64,000 bases of DNA from Megamerina dolium (taxonomy: Eukaryota; Arthropoda; Insecta; Diptera; Megamerinidae). The stretch's first letter is position 1. Each line of letters opens with the position of its first letter. The notes beneath the pieces were generated by a model, which saw only the letters and a program-made list of their open reading frames with translations, searched no databases and was not told the origin of the DNA. The position numbers and the translations under genes are program-made. The stretch covers positions 93,958,136 through 94,022,135 of the forward strand of contig OY978525.1 in assembly GCA_963854835.1 (NCBI GenBank), in the 5' to 3' direction. Of this stretch, positions 24,001 through 35,899 are shown piece by piece.

Positions 24001-27000
24001 TAATAGAAATATTATAAGTTGATCATTACGAACATGAGTCTGCGCTCGATATATACCTGTTTTTATTTTTTTCACTCGGTTTGATAAAATATGTTGAATG
24101 AAGAAATAAAGAGAATATGCTGCAACTAAAAATCGTCAAATATGGCACATAATTTTTCAGAAATTGTCGCTGTAGTGATGAAGTGATATATTGGCGACTA
24201 AGAATAATTATTCTGCTTCACCACTTATAAAATTAATGCCACGAATATATGCGCTACTTGGAAACTTAATTGTTTTTAATAATATTTAATATTTTTGAAT
24301 AAATAAAAACATTTTCTATCGAATATTGAGTGAAAAAAGTATGATTATTCCTAATTATAGCATGATTCAAGCCCTTCATAAATACCAATATTACCAATAT
24401 TGTTAATAACAAAACACTTATTAGTCATAGCACAACATCTAAACTCTCAATAAATTAATTGAGTGCAGGTGTAATTATAATATGAAAAATTATAATATAA
24501 ACACGATGTTTCATTCTGTTGACATTTATAACTATAGAAAAAAAATCTGCCTAAACTTGAGTTATTCATTTTATTGTGATTCGATGATGTTTTCTATATT
24601 TTGCATAGAAAGTGTGACGCTTTATTCTATTGACATAAATAAAAAATAAATATGTGGCACTTAAAGCCCCAAAGGGCTCATTGGCCGAGCTTCTCTTCCA
24701 TTACTGTTGTGCGTCTTAAATTTGGACAGTATTAGAAGGGACCTACTTATTTTAGCCGGTTCCGAACGGCAGAACACTTGTGACATCACTTTTTCTGAGC
24801 TTTGTCACAGAGTTCTTTTTAGAAGCTTTTTCATGGCAAGTTGTTACTGTCGGAAGAATTGCCAATTGCTTGCCGACAGGTGGGTACTGACATACACAAC
24901 AAAAATCGGCTGCAATTGAATTATCTCCCATATTCTATCTCCTATATACTCCTTTAAGTACTCCAACTTTCCCATATTTTGTATGATTACAATGCGAACA
25001 CATGAATATTGTTAAAATATTTTATTTAAATGAATATCGATACCTATAATTTTTCGATATAAATTCAATACTTCTTCGATTTAATATCATCAAATAATAA
25101 AATATGGAAATGTTCACTCCCAAAAAAGGTGACATAATCGTAGTGCAATAAATGTTTAATTAAATAACATACTCAAAATATGTTTAGAAACATTTGTTAA
25201 ATTGCAAGAGTTTCCCAAAAATGAAAATACGTACTTGAAGATCTAAATATTGTATGAACGTAACTGACTTTATGTAAATATAATTAAACCAATGCCAAAT
25301 TCTCAACAGCATTTAAATACATGCATTTGCAATTATTCCAGACACGTATGACATTATTAAAAACAAGCTGCTCAATTTGTTGTTGATACTGATTTGAATT
25401 TACTCGGCAGTTACTTAATACTGTGTACGAGTATTATTAATTTTCTAACACAATTTCATGCACAGTCGTAGTAAATATTTATTTATTTATATTTTTATAT
25501 GAAAGTGTGTAAAAAAAATCCAGTGAGTATTATTCTGTAACAATATATATAGTACATCTTATGGCATAGATTCACTGTATCATCTTCTGGTAATCATCAA
25601 ATTTCAACCGAAATGCAAATATATACAATAATAAAACAGAGAATTGCTCAATAACCTTCAAAATATACATTCGCAGCGATTTCTTAGATTTACGTAGATG
25701 ATGATTATTATTATCAAATTTTTTATTTATTTAATTATTTGTGATGGCAGTGGCACACAAAAGCAATCATAAATAAACATTTAAATGCAATGTCTTGAAA
25801 ATGTTATCATCGCATTATGAAAGTCCTACATATTCTTTGGGTGTGAACATTCAATGAACATACATACATACATATTGGTACATATTTGCATCCATAGAAG
25901 CCATACGCAATTGCAAGTATTTATTTCATACAATTCGTATTTTTTTCTGTACATATATACATTAGATGCGTTCAGAATACAAGGTTTGAGAAGTTATATA
26001 TCTAAAATATTAGATAACTGAATTTTATTGTATTTTGTTTATTTTTATAAAGCTCTCTCTCTCTCTCTGTCTCTCTCTCTCTCTACAGAAAAAATAATCA
26101 ACGTAAAAATTTTGTCTTTAAGTGAGTAGTGAAATCACACAAAAAACATTTTCAAATCTTTTAAAAGTCATATTATTAAAATCTCATCATTTTTTGGATG
26201 GATCTAAGGTACATATTATATTTCAGAAAATATGTATATATGTATGTATTTAAAATACGCATAAGCTCTTTAAGAGGGCTCGTCTAATTCTACATATGAC
26301 GCCTTTGTATTTATACACACACACACACACACATACACATGTAAACAATAATTATAAAAATCGAATGATATAAGAGAAGGTTGTCATTGATTTAGATGAT
26401 TTCATTCTATACATTCTGTATATACATACATACTCTGTATATAAATATGTATCTATACGACCAAATGTCTCTGTTGCTACATATAGTATGTATCCGATCG
26501 TGTCTAGAATAATATTCACCCAATTTCAATCTATACAAATTAATACATATATACAATAGAATGTATGTATATATGTTATATTTAAACTAGAATATTTTCG
26601 CTTTCATTTGGCAGATTTCATTCTTTTATTTGCATGTACTTAAAATCGAAAATTACTCATACGATATGAGTGACGTCATTCATATAAACAATATTGTAGG
26701 AGAAGAATTCTATTAAGAACAATTGAAATTACCTTCAACATGTGTATGTATGGATGTGTAAATGTATGCACACTGCATTAACTACAATTTGCTGTAATTG
26801 TAATTAGTGTGACATATAAATATTCAAATACATTCTCGTATAATAATTACATTCTCTAATATGCGAGAATTTTTCCTTATGGTCAAAATTTCATATACAT
26901 ATCTGGCCTATTTTAATGAAATAATCGATAATAACAATTGAAAGAGAATAAATAAATAATCAAGTAATAGCTTCAATAATACTGGGTTTAGTCTTGGAGT

Positions 27001-30000
27001 GTACAAGTACACCTTTTGATTGATGACACCCTTAAATTACACTAAAGGCTACTAGTATGTACATAGTGTGCAGGTACATAGTTATGTGTATATTCGACAA
27101 AATTGTGTGGTATTTATGTCATAGCAGGTACTATAGCGTATTCGTCAAATGTCAACAAACTATTTGTTGCAGGTGTTCAAAAAGCCACGCATTTGTATTA
27201 TCTTATAGTATGTATGGGGGAAACCTTAGCTTCAACTGCATACTAATGTACGCATGCATGGACTTATATAAAGCATATGTATATACCTACGTACCATATG
27301 AAGATAATGGCCTATTATTAACAGCTGTATATTTACAAATATTTACTTTATACATACGTGTTTATGTCACTTAGGTAGCTGCATATAATTAATCATAATT
27401 TGTGTAGTAAAGTTCAATTCTTAACTTGAAGATTGGAATATTCAAAAATAATTCTATTACACTTATCCAAAGTCTAAATAATGTTCACATTCAACTTTTT
27501 GACTCAGAAATTTTTGCATCAGAAATTTATTAAAGAAGTCAAACTTAGTTTTTATTATGATTATATTCTACTATTTTTGTAAATAATCATAATTAGTATT
27601 GTTAATATTTTCCTTAAGGTACTTAGACATAATATTTATTTATATTTAATATATTCTTAACCTCGCTCAACAAATTGTTAGAACAATTCGATAGCAAATT
27701 ATTGTGATAAGATAATTTCATTGTGAAAAATCGTGCAATAATTTTACGAGTACATTAAGACCATCACTCCTATTCTATTTCAGTCATTTATGTAGGCATG
27801 TATATAAACTTTTAAGGACACATGACGATAGACATTATAATGAATACAATCATTCATATACTTAATGGACATACATAAAAATTATATTAAATGCAACATG
27901 CACGAATAGATTGTTCTATGTGTATTTCAAGTTTTTGGCATATTTGTCTGACATTAACTGTTTATTTGATAGTTCAAGATTGATATAAAAACTTAAGAAT
28001 CTCGAAGAGGGAAATATAAGAAATTAATTTGATTTAATAGAAGATAAGAGACTACTCGCAACTATAATTATATGTGAGAAAATTAATAACATTGCTTAAA
28101 AAATGCATCTTAAAAATCGTCATAAAAATAAATAAATATGTGGCACATAAAGCCCCAAAGGGCTCATTGGCCGAGCTTCTCTTCCATTACTGTTGTGCGT
28201 CTTAAATTTTGGACAATATTAGAAAGGACCTACTTATTTTAGCCGGTTCCGAACGGCAGAACACTTGTGACATCACTTTTTCTGAGCTTTGTCACAGAGT
28301 TCTTTAAGAAGCTTTTTCATGGCAAGTTGTTACTGTCGGAAGAATTGCCAATTGCTTACCGACAGGTGGGTACCGTTCGAAAGAAAAATCTTATCGATAT
28401 TAAATTTGTTATGCATCAGCCGGGGATTGAACCACCGACCTACAGATCAGAAGGCGAACACACTAACCACTGAGCTACGGCACCCATCGTCATACTGATC
28501 TATAAAATGGGTAAAAATATTGAAGTTCTGAAAATGGATAGAAAGGCGTATAAGTGATTTTTGATTTTTGAAGTGATATGTACTATTTATCAAATTATCA
28601 TGATGATATTCATCGAATTTCCTGAACATATTTACCATATAAATGATATTAAACATTTCTATTAGGAAACCGATTAGTGTCTATACAAGTATCTCCTCTT
28701 TAAAATGATATTTATAGAATTTTTTGCACAAATTTTCCGCAACCATGCCAAATTTTACATACATATATATTTGTTTCCTGAATTAAATCAATTTAACATA
28801 TTAATTATTACTAAATCTTGAAATATTATTTATTAACATGAAATTTGGATTCCAATTATTGATTCACTGCATAATTAAATATAAAAGATTTTAATTTGAT
28901 GATCTCAAAAATTGACATAATCATAGCACAATTTCAAATTATTGAGCAAACTGATTTTAGGGTGGTCTTAAAAAGTGTATACATGATGTCAGATGATCAC
29001 ACCATAAGATTTCAATTAAGTGGTGAATATTTCAAAACTAGTATACATATGAATAGAAATTATATATCCACTTTCCAATTTTATTGAAGACTTATTGATA
29101 AGAACTCTTGTAAGATAACAATATTTTTTCTTTTGAAATACATACGAGTATATACGTCGATTTATTTTGCAGAATAAACTCCCCATTTAGGTCGATATAT
29201 TTGAATATATACTTTTGAATTGTCGTACGTTTCGAAATAGCCCCTAACACCATGGATAATTTCGGGGGTTAGAGGTAGCAATAATTAGAATCCAAATTTC
29301 TTTACAATTGAATTTATCTCAACAATGTCATGCACAAATGAGCATGTAGAATATTCTATATATACATGAAATATGACTTATCGGATCAACAATGTTGCCG
29401 ATCATCAATTGCGAACACGATTTCATGGATCTTGTGGTTACAAAAATAAAAAATTAAAATAAAAAATAATAAAAATACAGTAATAACTTGTGCAAAAAAA
29501 TTGCTTTTTATTATTACGGAAAAATATAGAAAATTCTCATACAAAATTATGGTATGCACATTTGGGCGAGTCAAATTAATAGGGCAAACAAATTTGGCAA
29601 ATCGAATAGTTAAAAATTAATCTATAACCAATATCAATGCAAATGGATTAAACAAACTTTTTAATTTAAAATGTTTATAAGAGATATAATATCATTATAC
29701 TTATTATTACTATTTTCTCCGTAAGGTATCACTTTCAAATTAACTTATTTGAATTTTTAAAACTATTTTATACACGCACATATACTAAGCATATATGTAT
29801 TCCTATTACATCCAAAATAGAAGTTTAGTATGTAAACTATTTACAAAATGTAATTTAGTACAATAATTGTTTGCATTTATGCATTCATCAGGAACTAGAA
29901 CCAGTTTTACTTAAATAAGTAATAATTCTGTGCATATGAAAGTTTCTACCTACTTACATACTGTTTGCACTTTGATATACACAGATGTATATACAAATAT

Positions 30001-31874
30001 GCATATATACATGAATGTATCAAATGTATATACGCATACTAGCTACTTGAATATGAACGCATGTATACATACATATACTCATATGTCTATGAGCATTTGT
30101 TCAATGCTAATTGATATTAAGGCGCTGATCGTTAGCAATGATTGTTAACAATAAATAGTTAACAATAGAATTAGCAACAATTTAAAATCTTATTATATTA
30201 CCTATAATACTCGCACATACCCTGAATATAGTGTAATAAAATGTGTGTATACAGTTACTCAACTTTTCGATCGAATGAGATCAAAAAAGGAACACTTTAT
30301 TTTATAATTTTTTATTTTTAAGTGCAATTCAAAAAAGTTTTGAACCCAGTTTAAATGAAATAAAAAAGCGTATTTTAAAATTAAAATATAATAAAAAATT
30401 CAGTTCTATAGTCATGTACTTTAATTTTAAAGAAAAAAATATATTCGATCAATAAGTTTACTTTACGGAATATTTGCCTTCAATATTTCGTGTGGCCTCC
30501 TTTAGCTTTAATTACGGCTTGAACTCTTCTTGGCATAGACTCAACCAGATTTTTACACGTCTCCATGGGAATATTTTGCCAAGCCATCTGTGTTCGTTGC
30601 CACAAAGTGTTTAAATCAGGACAGTCTCCAGGGATAGAAGAAATGGCCCTCTTCACCTCAACCCACAGGTGTTCTATCGGGTTGAGGTCAGGTGATTGGG
30701 GGGGCCAGTCAAGTACTCTAATTTGCTTATCTTGGATCCAAGCTTTCGTAATTCTGGCGGTATGTTTCGGATCATTGTCTTGCTGGAAGATGATATCCGA
30801 CACACTTTTTCTCCAGTTATTGAGGCTTCCAAGGAGTCCTTCATCAAGAATGGCGATATACTGATCAGCTTTCATCAGTCCCTGCACCCTGACGCATTTT
30901 CCAGCGCCTTCCGTTGACATGCACCCCCAAATCATCAAATTTCCCCCGCCGTGCTTCAACGTTGGTTGGATGTGCCGATCCTTGAGTTCTTCTCCGGGTT
31001 TTTTCCAGACCCATTGGCGGCCATCGGAACCAAATCGGTTTATTTTGGTTTCATCGGACCAGATAACCTTCGCCCAATCATTATTTGTAAAATTTTTGTA
31101 TTTTTGGCAAATTCTAGTCTCAATTTCTTATGGCGATCTTTTAAAAGAGGCTTTTTTATTTTGGCTCGTCCATGATATCCTTTTTTACGCAAAACTTTTC
31201 GTATGGCCTCGGTTGTAACATGGATATCATCGTTGATCTGTAGCTACTTATTAATTTGGGCGGCATTATCATACGCCCCATATGTAATGCTGCGAACTAT
31301 ACGCCTCTGGATGTTTTCATTTAGTATTGCTTTTCTGCCTGGTTTATTTTTTTCCGCCATTGGCATTGCATTTTTGCGAATTTTTGAAATACTCGCTAAA
31401 GAGACTCCAAGTCTTCGTGAAATTTCGCGATGATTAACTTTGGACTCAACAAGTCTTTTAATTTCTCCTATTATTTGGTCGCTTAACTTCTTCATCTGAA
31501 ATCCAAATCAAAACAATGTTTTGTACGAGAATACAAAGAAATCAACCTTACCTTATTTAAAAACTCAAATAATTTTATTATTTTAAACACTGTTCTGTAA
31601 AATATTTTACGTCCCGGAATACCGTATCACTCTAATGCACAATTGTAGCAGCATCAACTAATTGATCGAGTGCCTTCAACTCAAATTTTTCGAACAATGC
31701 AAAAATAACGGGACTTTTTCAGTTTCTTTTTTTGTCTGCTTCATTATTGAAAGGTTATTTGTTTTTGCGCAAATAATTGTTTTCTAACAGTAATAACAGA
31801 AATTTGACAAACAACAAAGAAAATTTTTAGTACCGATGCGATCGAAAAGTTGAGTCACTGTATGTATGTATGTA

Positions 31875-31950
<76 letters not shown>

Positions 31951-34016
31951 CTCCATTAAATGTTAATTTAAAATAAATTTGCAAGATATACACCCACATA
32001 CACAGATACGTATATTCATTCAATTGTTATTTAATTCTTAATTGACAATAAAAGAAGAAGAAATTTCAACAATTTTTATCATTTTTATCTATCTATACCT
32101 ATATATAACATATATAAAAAATACTCGCACACATTTATATATATTATATTTCACGTCTATTACTTTTGAATATTTTCCTGTTTAAGTGCAAGTAATATAA
32201 TAGCATTATATGCAAACTCACGCGCCTAAATCTCAAAAAAAAAAACAAACAAAAAATGGATAGTGAAAATAAAAGTAAAAAATTAAAAGAATACAAACAA
32301 AAATATAAATCTAAATAAAAAGAATGTCGAGTGTGTCTTTTATTTTTAGATAAGATCATTGCGTTTGCGTCAAAAAGAAGTAAAATAGCAAAAGAAATTG
32401 GCTGCACATGCATAGAGAAAGTTCTGAGTTCAAATACATATCACGCATGTATGCATATTGTATGTCTGTGTTGATGTATTGATGCGGAAATGTTTGTATT
32501 AAGAAAAATATATACAGGGTGGTGTCCTATAAAATATAGTTGGACAACTTTTCTCAGCATTTATTTATCATAATATAATGAAACTATAATGAATGGAAGT
32601 CCAACATAACCGAAAGTACTTAAGGTTTTGTTGTTGTTACTGTTCTGTCTCACGTTTGATTGCTTATATTATTTTACGTTAGCAATGACCAACACAAATA
32701 TGATATTTGGTGGCAAATTAGCATTGTTAGTTCAAGAGTTTCAAGACTTCGTTGATTCCTTCCTCAGGTAAGTTACAGAAAATGTTGAAAAAAACATACA
32801 AATCGCATTGGAGCTTAATCCAAGAGTTTCTACGAGAAAATTTGTTTATGAGACTGGAATAAATCGCAAATCAGTTTGCTCTAAAGCAAAAAAATAAACT
32901 TAAACTCAAATGGAAAATGATAAGAAAATTATAATTACTCAAAAATGACAAAAAGAAAATAAATACGACAAGAAAGATGCCACCTATTGCTGGGAAAACA
33001 TAATATTTGCCGATGCGAAGTTATTCACTGTCGAGCAAATGAAATCATTCAACAAAACAATGTCAATTGCCAGATCAGCTTGATCACCATAATCTTTTTT
33101 GTTAAGTCAAAATTAAAAGCACGATTCTACTCTAGCCTATAGAACAGAGCCAGTAGCGTTAGTTCACTTTCCCACATTCTATCATATTTCGAAATTGTAT
33201 AAGGGTCGAATGTAGGAATACCGAAAAGTGATAGCAATACTATCGGAAATTTTGTTTTATGCTTTTCGATATGCAGTACATTAATCCCTCATATAATTTA
33301 TATATTTAAAATGAGTTCTAATATCGTAGCATTAATTGTGGCACATTGCCGAAAAATTTACTATAAATTTGAGACTATCCATTCGTTGAATTATGAGATG
33401 GCACAAATATGTTATGGATATTTTTTCATTTTTATAAATAAACATTTTTTCATTTGCCATATTAATATCACACGCCCTGTGTCAATGTATTGTGGTCATA
33501 CGTATATCTAGTCGTCTCCATGACGCCTAACTTTTATAGACATTGTGTCTATACATGCCCATGCAACGTCTTGCTAAAATTTACGAAATAAGAAATTATT
33601 TCAATTAATTTCTTTAATTAACATAAAAACCCACATGAGCAGAAAGGAATGTCGAATGAATTATTGTCGAAAAGTGTTTGGAATAACAGAGAGAAAAAAT
33701 GAAATAATATCGTAAACAAATTTATTTATTTTAACTCTAATAACCAATTAAAATCAAAATAATTCTAATACACAGAGTAAATATTTGTACATAAGTATGA
33801 ACATAGTAAGTGACAGAAGAAGTACAAAACAAACAAACATAAAATATTCGTTCCAGGAAAAATAGTGTATACAAAGAAATCACAAGAATCTTAAAATTAT
33901 ATTGTATGTATATAAAAAATATTTATATGTATTGTACATAAATGTATATTAATACTTACAGCACATAGCAAATCAAAGAAGAGTACAATTCTCTTCAATC
34001 CCGTTGTTGAGGCCAT
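20337..34016 (-). CDS. Tetraspanin (Tsp42E-cluster type), gene 1, last exon not found
   Basis: Four-pass membrane scaffold protein of the tetraspanin family. Coding exons on the minus strand are 34016-33960, 21047-20874, 20778-20617 and 20534-20337. All introns are phase 0 with GT/AG ends (12,912, 95 and 82 bp), giving 197 residues. TM1 is split across exons 1 and 2 (about residues 9-33). A short extracellular loop follows, then TM2 (about 46-69), the conserved loop AAIREN, TM3 (about 78-98), a large extracellular loop, and TM4 (about 178-197). The loop carries the signature CCG at 134-136, PPKTC ending at 154 and KGC ending at 171, so four cysteines for two disulfides. A good splice acceptor one base before the ATG implies an upstream non-coding exon. 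The ORF ends in TM4 at a donor (GAG|GTAAGA), so a short tail exon must lie further left; I could not find it. Reading through the donor would stop after four more residues (VRKL), which is the alternative end. Family is certain; the exact paralogue is not. Confidence 0.9.
21561..21873 (-). mobile_element. tRNA-derived SINE, copy C (internal deletion)
   Basis: Head and tail are present. About 54 bp are missing from the body between TTCTTTAAGAAG and GGTGGGTACC. The 14-bp target duplication ACTTCGATTTCAAA at 21547-21560 and 21874-21887 is exact, so the deletion arose within the element or its source and not by loss of a flank. Confidence 0.92.
22740..22850. other. GC-richer island inside the giant intron
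   Basis: Contains GGCGCCAAAACGACCGGTC and GATGGGGATAGG. A 34-codon ORF starts MGIGAKTTGQNGV on the plus strand, and open frames exist on the minus strand. A TTTCAGTGCGAC string on the minus strand resembles a fly initiator. It may be a promoter or enhancer; there is no decisive evidence. Confidence 0.2.
24638..24887 (-). mobile_element. tRNA-derived SINE, copy D (5'-truncated)
   Basis: The copy lacks the tRNA-like head and stops inside the body after GGTGGGTAC. It is nevertheless flanked by TGACATA on both sides (24631-24637 and 24888-24894). Truncation coinciding with the target duplication means incomplete reverse transcription at insertion, not later erosion. Confidence 0.88.
26050..26085. 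repeat. CT microsatellite
   Basis: Runs of CT with one GT interruption inside the tetraspanin intron. Confidence 0.9.
26316..26340. repeat. CA microsatellite
   Basis: About nine CA units followed by a TACACATG variant. Confidence 0.85.
28125..28485 (-). mobile_element. tRNA-derived SINE, copy E (full length)
   Basis: About 361 bp with AAATAAATAAATATG tail, body and head. Exact target duplication ATCGTCATA at 28116-28124 and 28486-28494. Read on the minus strand, the head carries GTAGCTCAGTGGTTAG (A box) and a B box GGTTCAATCCC about 35-40 bp downstream, so it is a good reference copy. Confidence 0.93.
30252..31860 (-). mobile_element. Tc1-like DNA transposon, nearly intact
   Basis: 1,609 bp bounded by 22-bp terminal inverted repeats (30252-30273 and 31839-31860). 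They begin CAGT(T/G)ACTCAACTTTTCGA and differ at one base. A TA dinucleotide flanks each end (30250-30251 and 31861-31862), the target site of the Tc1/mariner superfamily. It encodes a DD34E transposase on the minus strand that is broken at two points. The right end abuts TATG repeats and a long AT run. Confidence 0.93.
30480..31495 (-). pseudogene. Tc1-like transposase, one stop and one frameshift
   Basis: Cut-and-paste transposase. The N-terminal helix-turn-helix block (MKKLSDQIIGEIKRLVESK and on) lies at 31495-31244 and ends at an in-frame TAG after AAQINK. The same frame then reads on through TTEAIRKVLRKKGYHGRAKI until a frameshift near 31085-31105. The catalytic half follows to 30480: VIWSDETK has the first D, FQQDNDPKH the second D and NPIEHLWVEVK the E. 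Exactly 34 residues separate the second D from the E, so DD34E. All three catalytic residues are present. Only two lesions in about 340 codons suggest a fairly recent insertion. Confidence 0.93.
31886..31948. repeat. AT dinucleotide run
   Basis: About 30 uninterrupted AT units, preceded by ATGT/ACAT repeats directly beside the Tc1 right end. Confidence 0.97.
32516..33482 (+). mobile_element. maT-like (Tc1/mariner superfamily) relic
   Basis: The left end ACAGGGTGGTGTCC after TATATA and the right end (complement ACAGGGCGTGTG) look like matched terminal repeats. Inside, on the plus strand, NIQIALELNPRVSTRKFVYE then TGINRKSVCSKAKK (about 32795-32895) matches the helix-turn-helix of insect maT/DD37-type transposases. 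WENIIFADAKLFTVEQ (about 32990-33040) matches the block with the first catalytic D (family pattern F-DEKLFTVE). Several stops and a truncated catalytic half show it is dead. Element borders are approximate. Confidence 0.6.
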
Positions 34017-34017
34017 T
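33960..34017 (-). CDS. First coding exon of tetraspanin gene 1
   Basis: The exon encodes 19 residues beginning MASTTGLKRIVLFFD and ends at a consensus donor (GCT|GTAAGT). It is preceded by a pyrimidine-rich acceptor (CTCTCTTTAACATCCAG) at 34018-34033. Its reading frame and half-finished TM1 join exactly to the exon starting at 21047 (LLALVLLSFGIYLV), which makes one continuous hydrophobic helix. This is why I link exons 12.9 kb apart. The basic lysine and arginine before TM1 fit the cytosolic N-terminus of tetraspanins. Confidence 0.85.
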
Positions 34018-34019
34018 CT

Positions 34020-35890
34020 GGATGTTAAAGAGAGAGCAAGAGTAAAAATCAAATACCAAGTAGATAGTCAACAATATTTAAAAATCGACTGCGCGCGTTA
34101 TGGTGTGTGTGGTATATCGCATACAGGTGATAGCGATGATCGCATCCAAGAGAATTAAATGTGCTTTGTATTCTAACGAATTTTCAAATGTTCAATATCA
34201 ATACATACATATGTACGTACATACATAAGTATATAGATATGCTATATATAACTGAATTGATTAGTTCTCATTAATACATACAAAAACGTACGCACTATTA
34301 TACGCGATTTTACTCTTTTGGCTACCAATTGTATGTAGTTGGTTAAGAGATTCTTAGATGATTGCTTAATTTACCGCTTGTTTGCTTGGATGGACACGTT
34401 TGACTGGAAATTTATATAGACTTTTTTAGAGAACAAACTTGAAAATGTATTTTAGCTGAACCAGTAGTATGTGTATAGGTAGAAATTACAATGATGATGA
34501 TGATGATGATAATGATGTTGATGTTTGTGCTATAAAGTGTGAGAATTAAACGAAATACACAAGCGTAGGTAAATTGTCTGCTTGCTAGTTACTGATAATA
34601 TGTATTTGTGTGTATCTATACTAAATACATACTACTAATTAGCTTCGAGTATTTCTATTCAAATGTGTTCTTTCAGCAATAGTCGAATTTACTTTGCAGT
34701 AATTGTTGTTGTTGTTGTTATTGCTATTGCCTGTTTTTTTCTGTTTCAAAATTTGGCTTAATTGTTTCATCGATTATGAATCAACAATGTGTACACAATA
34801 GCACTTAATAATAACAACAATAACAATAAAAGCAGCAACAATGATCAAACTTTTTTCTTTCTCATAGCATGAGTGAGATCATATATTTTTGTATTTATTC
34901 TAGACAATGATTTAACCAGTTGTCTTATATATATATAAATATATATATTAATTATTAATAATTTCTTCAATTTGTTATTCAATTCAATATTTATTCTCAT
35001 TCAGCACACACACAAACACAACATACACTCATATGTGCAAAAATATCTTTTAATTATTTATTTATATGTTAAATTATTATTTTATTGATTCAAAAGTGAA
35101 ACACGCACACTTTCTACTTCAGCAAGTGGTCGCAATAATGCTCTCCAATTAGCAAAATCAAATATAGTTTTTGTAGAATATTTAGCAAATACAACACGAT
35201 AACAACCACAATCTTATACGCGTTTCTATCAACTGATGAGCGTAATAATATTTGAAATCTATTCAACCGGCAATTGAATAACAGGGTTGATAATTGCACT
35301 TTTACCATACCGTAGGTACAATAAATACGTAGATACAAACCGTGTATGTATGTGTGCGTATTATTGGATGTATCAGAATATTAAATAATTTACAAAATAA
35401 ATAAATATAATAATTTTAATTCCATCTCACATATATTTTAATTTTTATTATATTCAATATTTATTTATTGTTTACATTTGGGTTAATTTAAAAATAATTT
35501 TCTAAAAAAAATTATATTTTTACCATAATACCACACTGTATGTTGAATTGCATAAATATATGTGGTGTTAAGCTTTTATCTGAGCTTTTTATGGTAAAAT
35601 GATGATGATGCGGACACAATCGTCACGTATAACTTCTAACAACTAGATGAACTGAAAAAATATAAGAACATTTTTCAAAAGTGAACTATAGATGTTTTTG
35701 GTACAATTAGTCAACACGTAATGGTAAGTAACGGGCAGCTGTTTCGATATATTTCATATAAAGGCCATAAGAGCGTTGTAGATATTAGATTTTCAACGGA
35801 GCGTATGTCATAAAACGAGTCATTCTCTTCTTCTCTGAATCATATTTCTAGTTTATATTATAGCTACATAGCTATCTCTTTCCTAAACAT
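34020..35890. other. 5' flank or non-coding first exon region of tetraspanin gene 1
   Basis: Immediately upstream of the acceptor before the gene 1 ATG. It holds a GAT repeat (about 34493-34520), TTG runs and an initiator-like TCATCAGTTG on the minus strand near 35233. The non-coding exon required by the acceptor is probably here; I cannot place it. No other gene seen. Confidence 0.4.
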
Positions 35891-35899
35891 ATAGCATAT

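Larger units (their letters stand above)
21048..33959 (-). other. 12.9 kb first coding intron of tetraspanin gene 1
   Basis: The interval between exon 1 and exon 2 is flanked by GTAAGT at 33959 and a T-rich TAG acceptor ending at 21048. It contains three copies of the tRNA-derived SINE, a Tc1-like element, a maT-like relic, AT, CT and CA microsatellites, and a GC-richer island at 22740-22850. Otherwise it is AT-rich sequence in which I see no coding exon. Unassigned parts: 21060-21546, 21890-22700, 23000-24630, 24895-28115, 28495-30249 and 33490-33959. Confidence 0.8.

Noticed and set aside
27057..27374. 105-codon plus-strand ORF in the intron
   Set aside because: Rich in Y, V, C and M from ATGTAT-type repeats; no domain and no splice context.
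28420..28485. tRNA gene
   Set aside because: A and B boxes are present, but each hit is the head of a SINE copy with body, tail and target duplication. No clean cloverleaf could be drawn by eye.
28289..28498. Repeated ORFs of 60-80 codons in SINE copies (also 17368, 21707, 24707, 53856)
   Set aside because: Chance frames in the repeated SINE sequence. The homologous tRNA head and target duplications explain the conservation.
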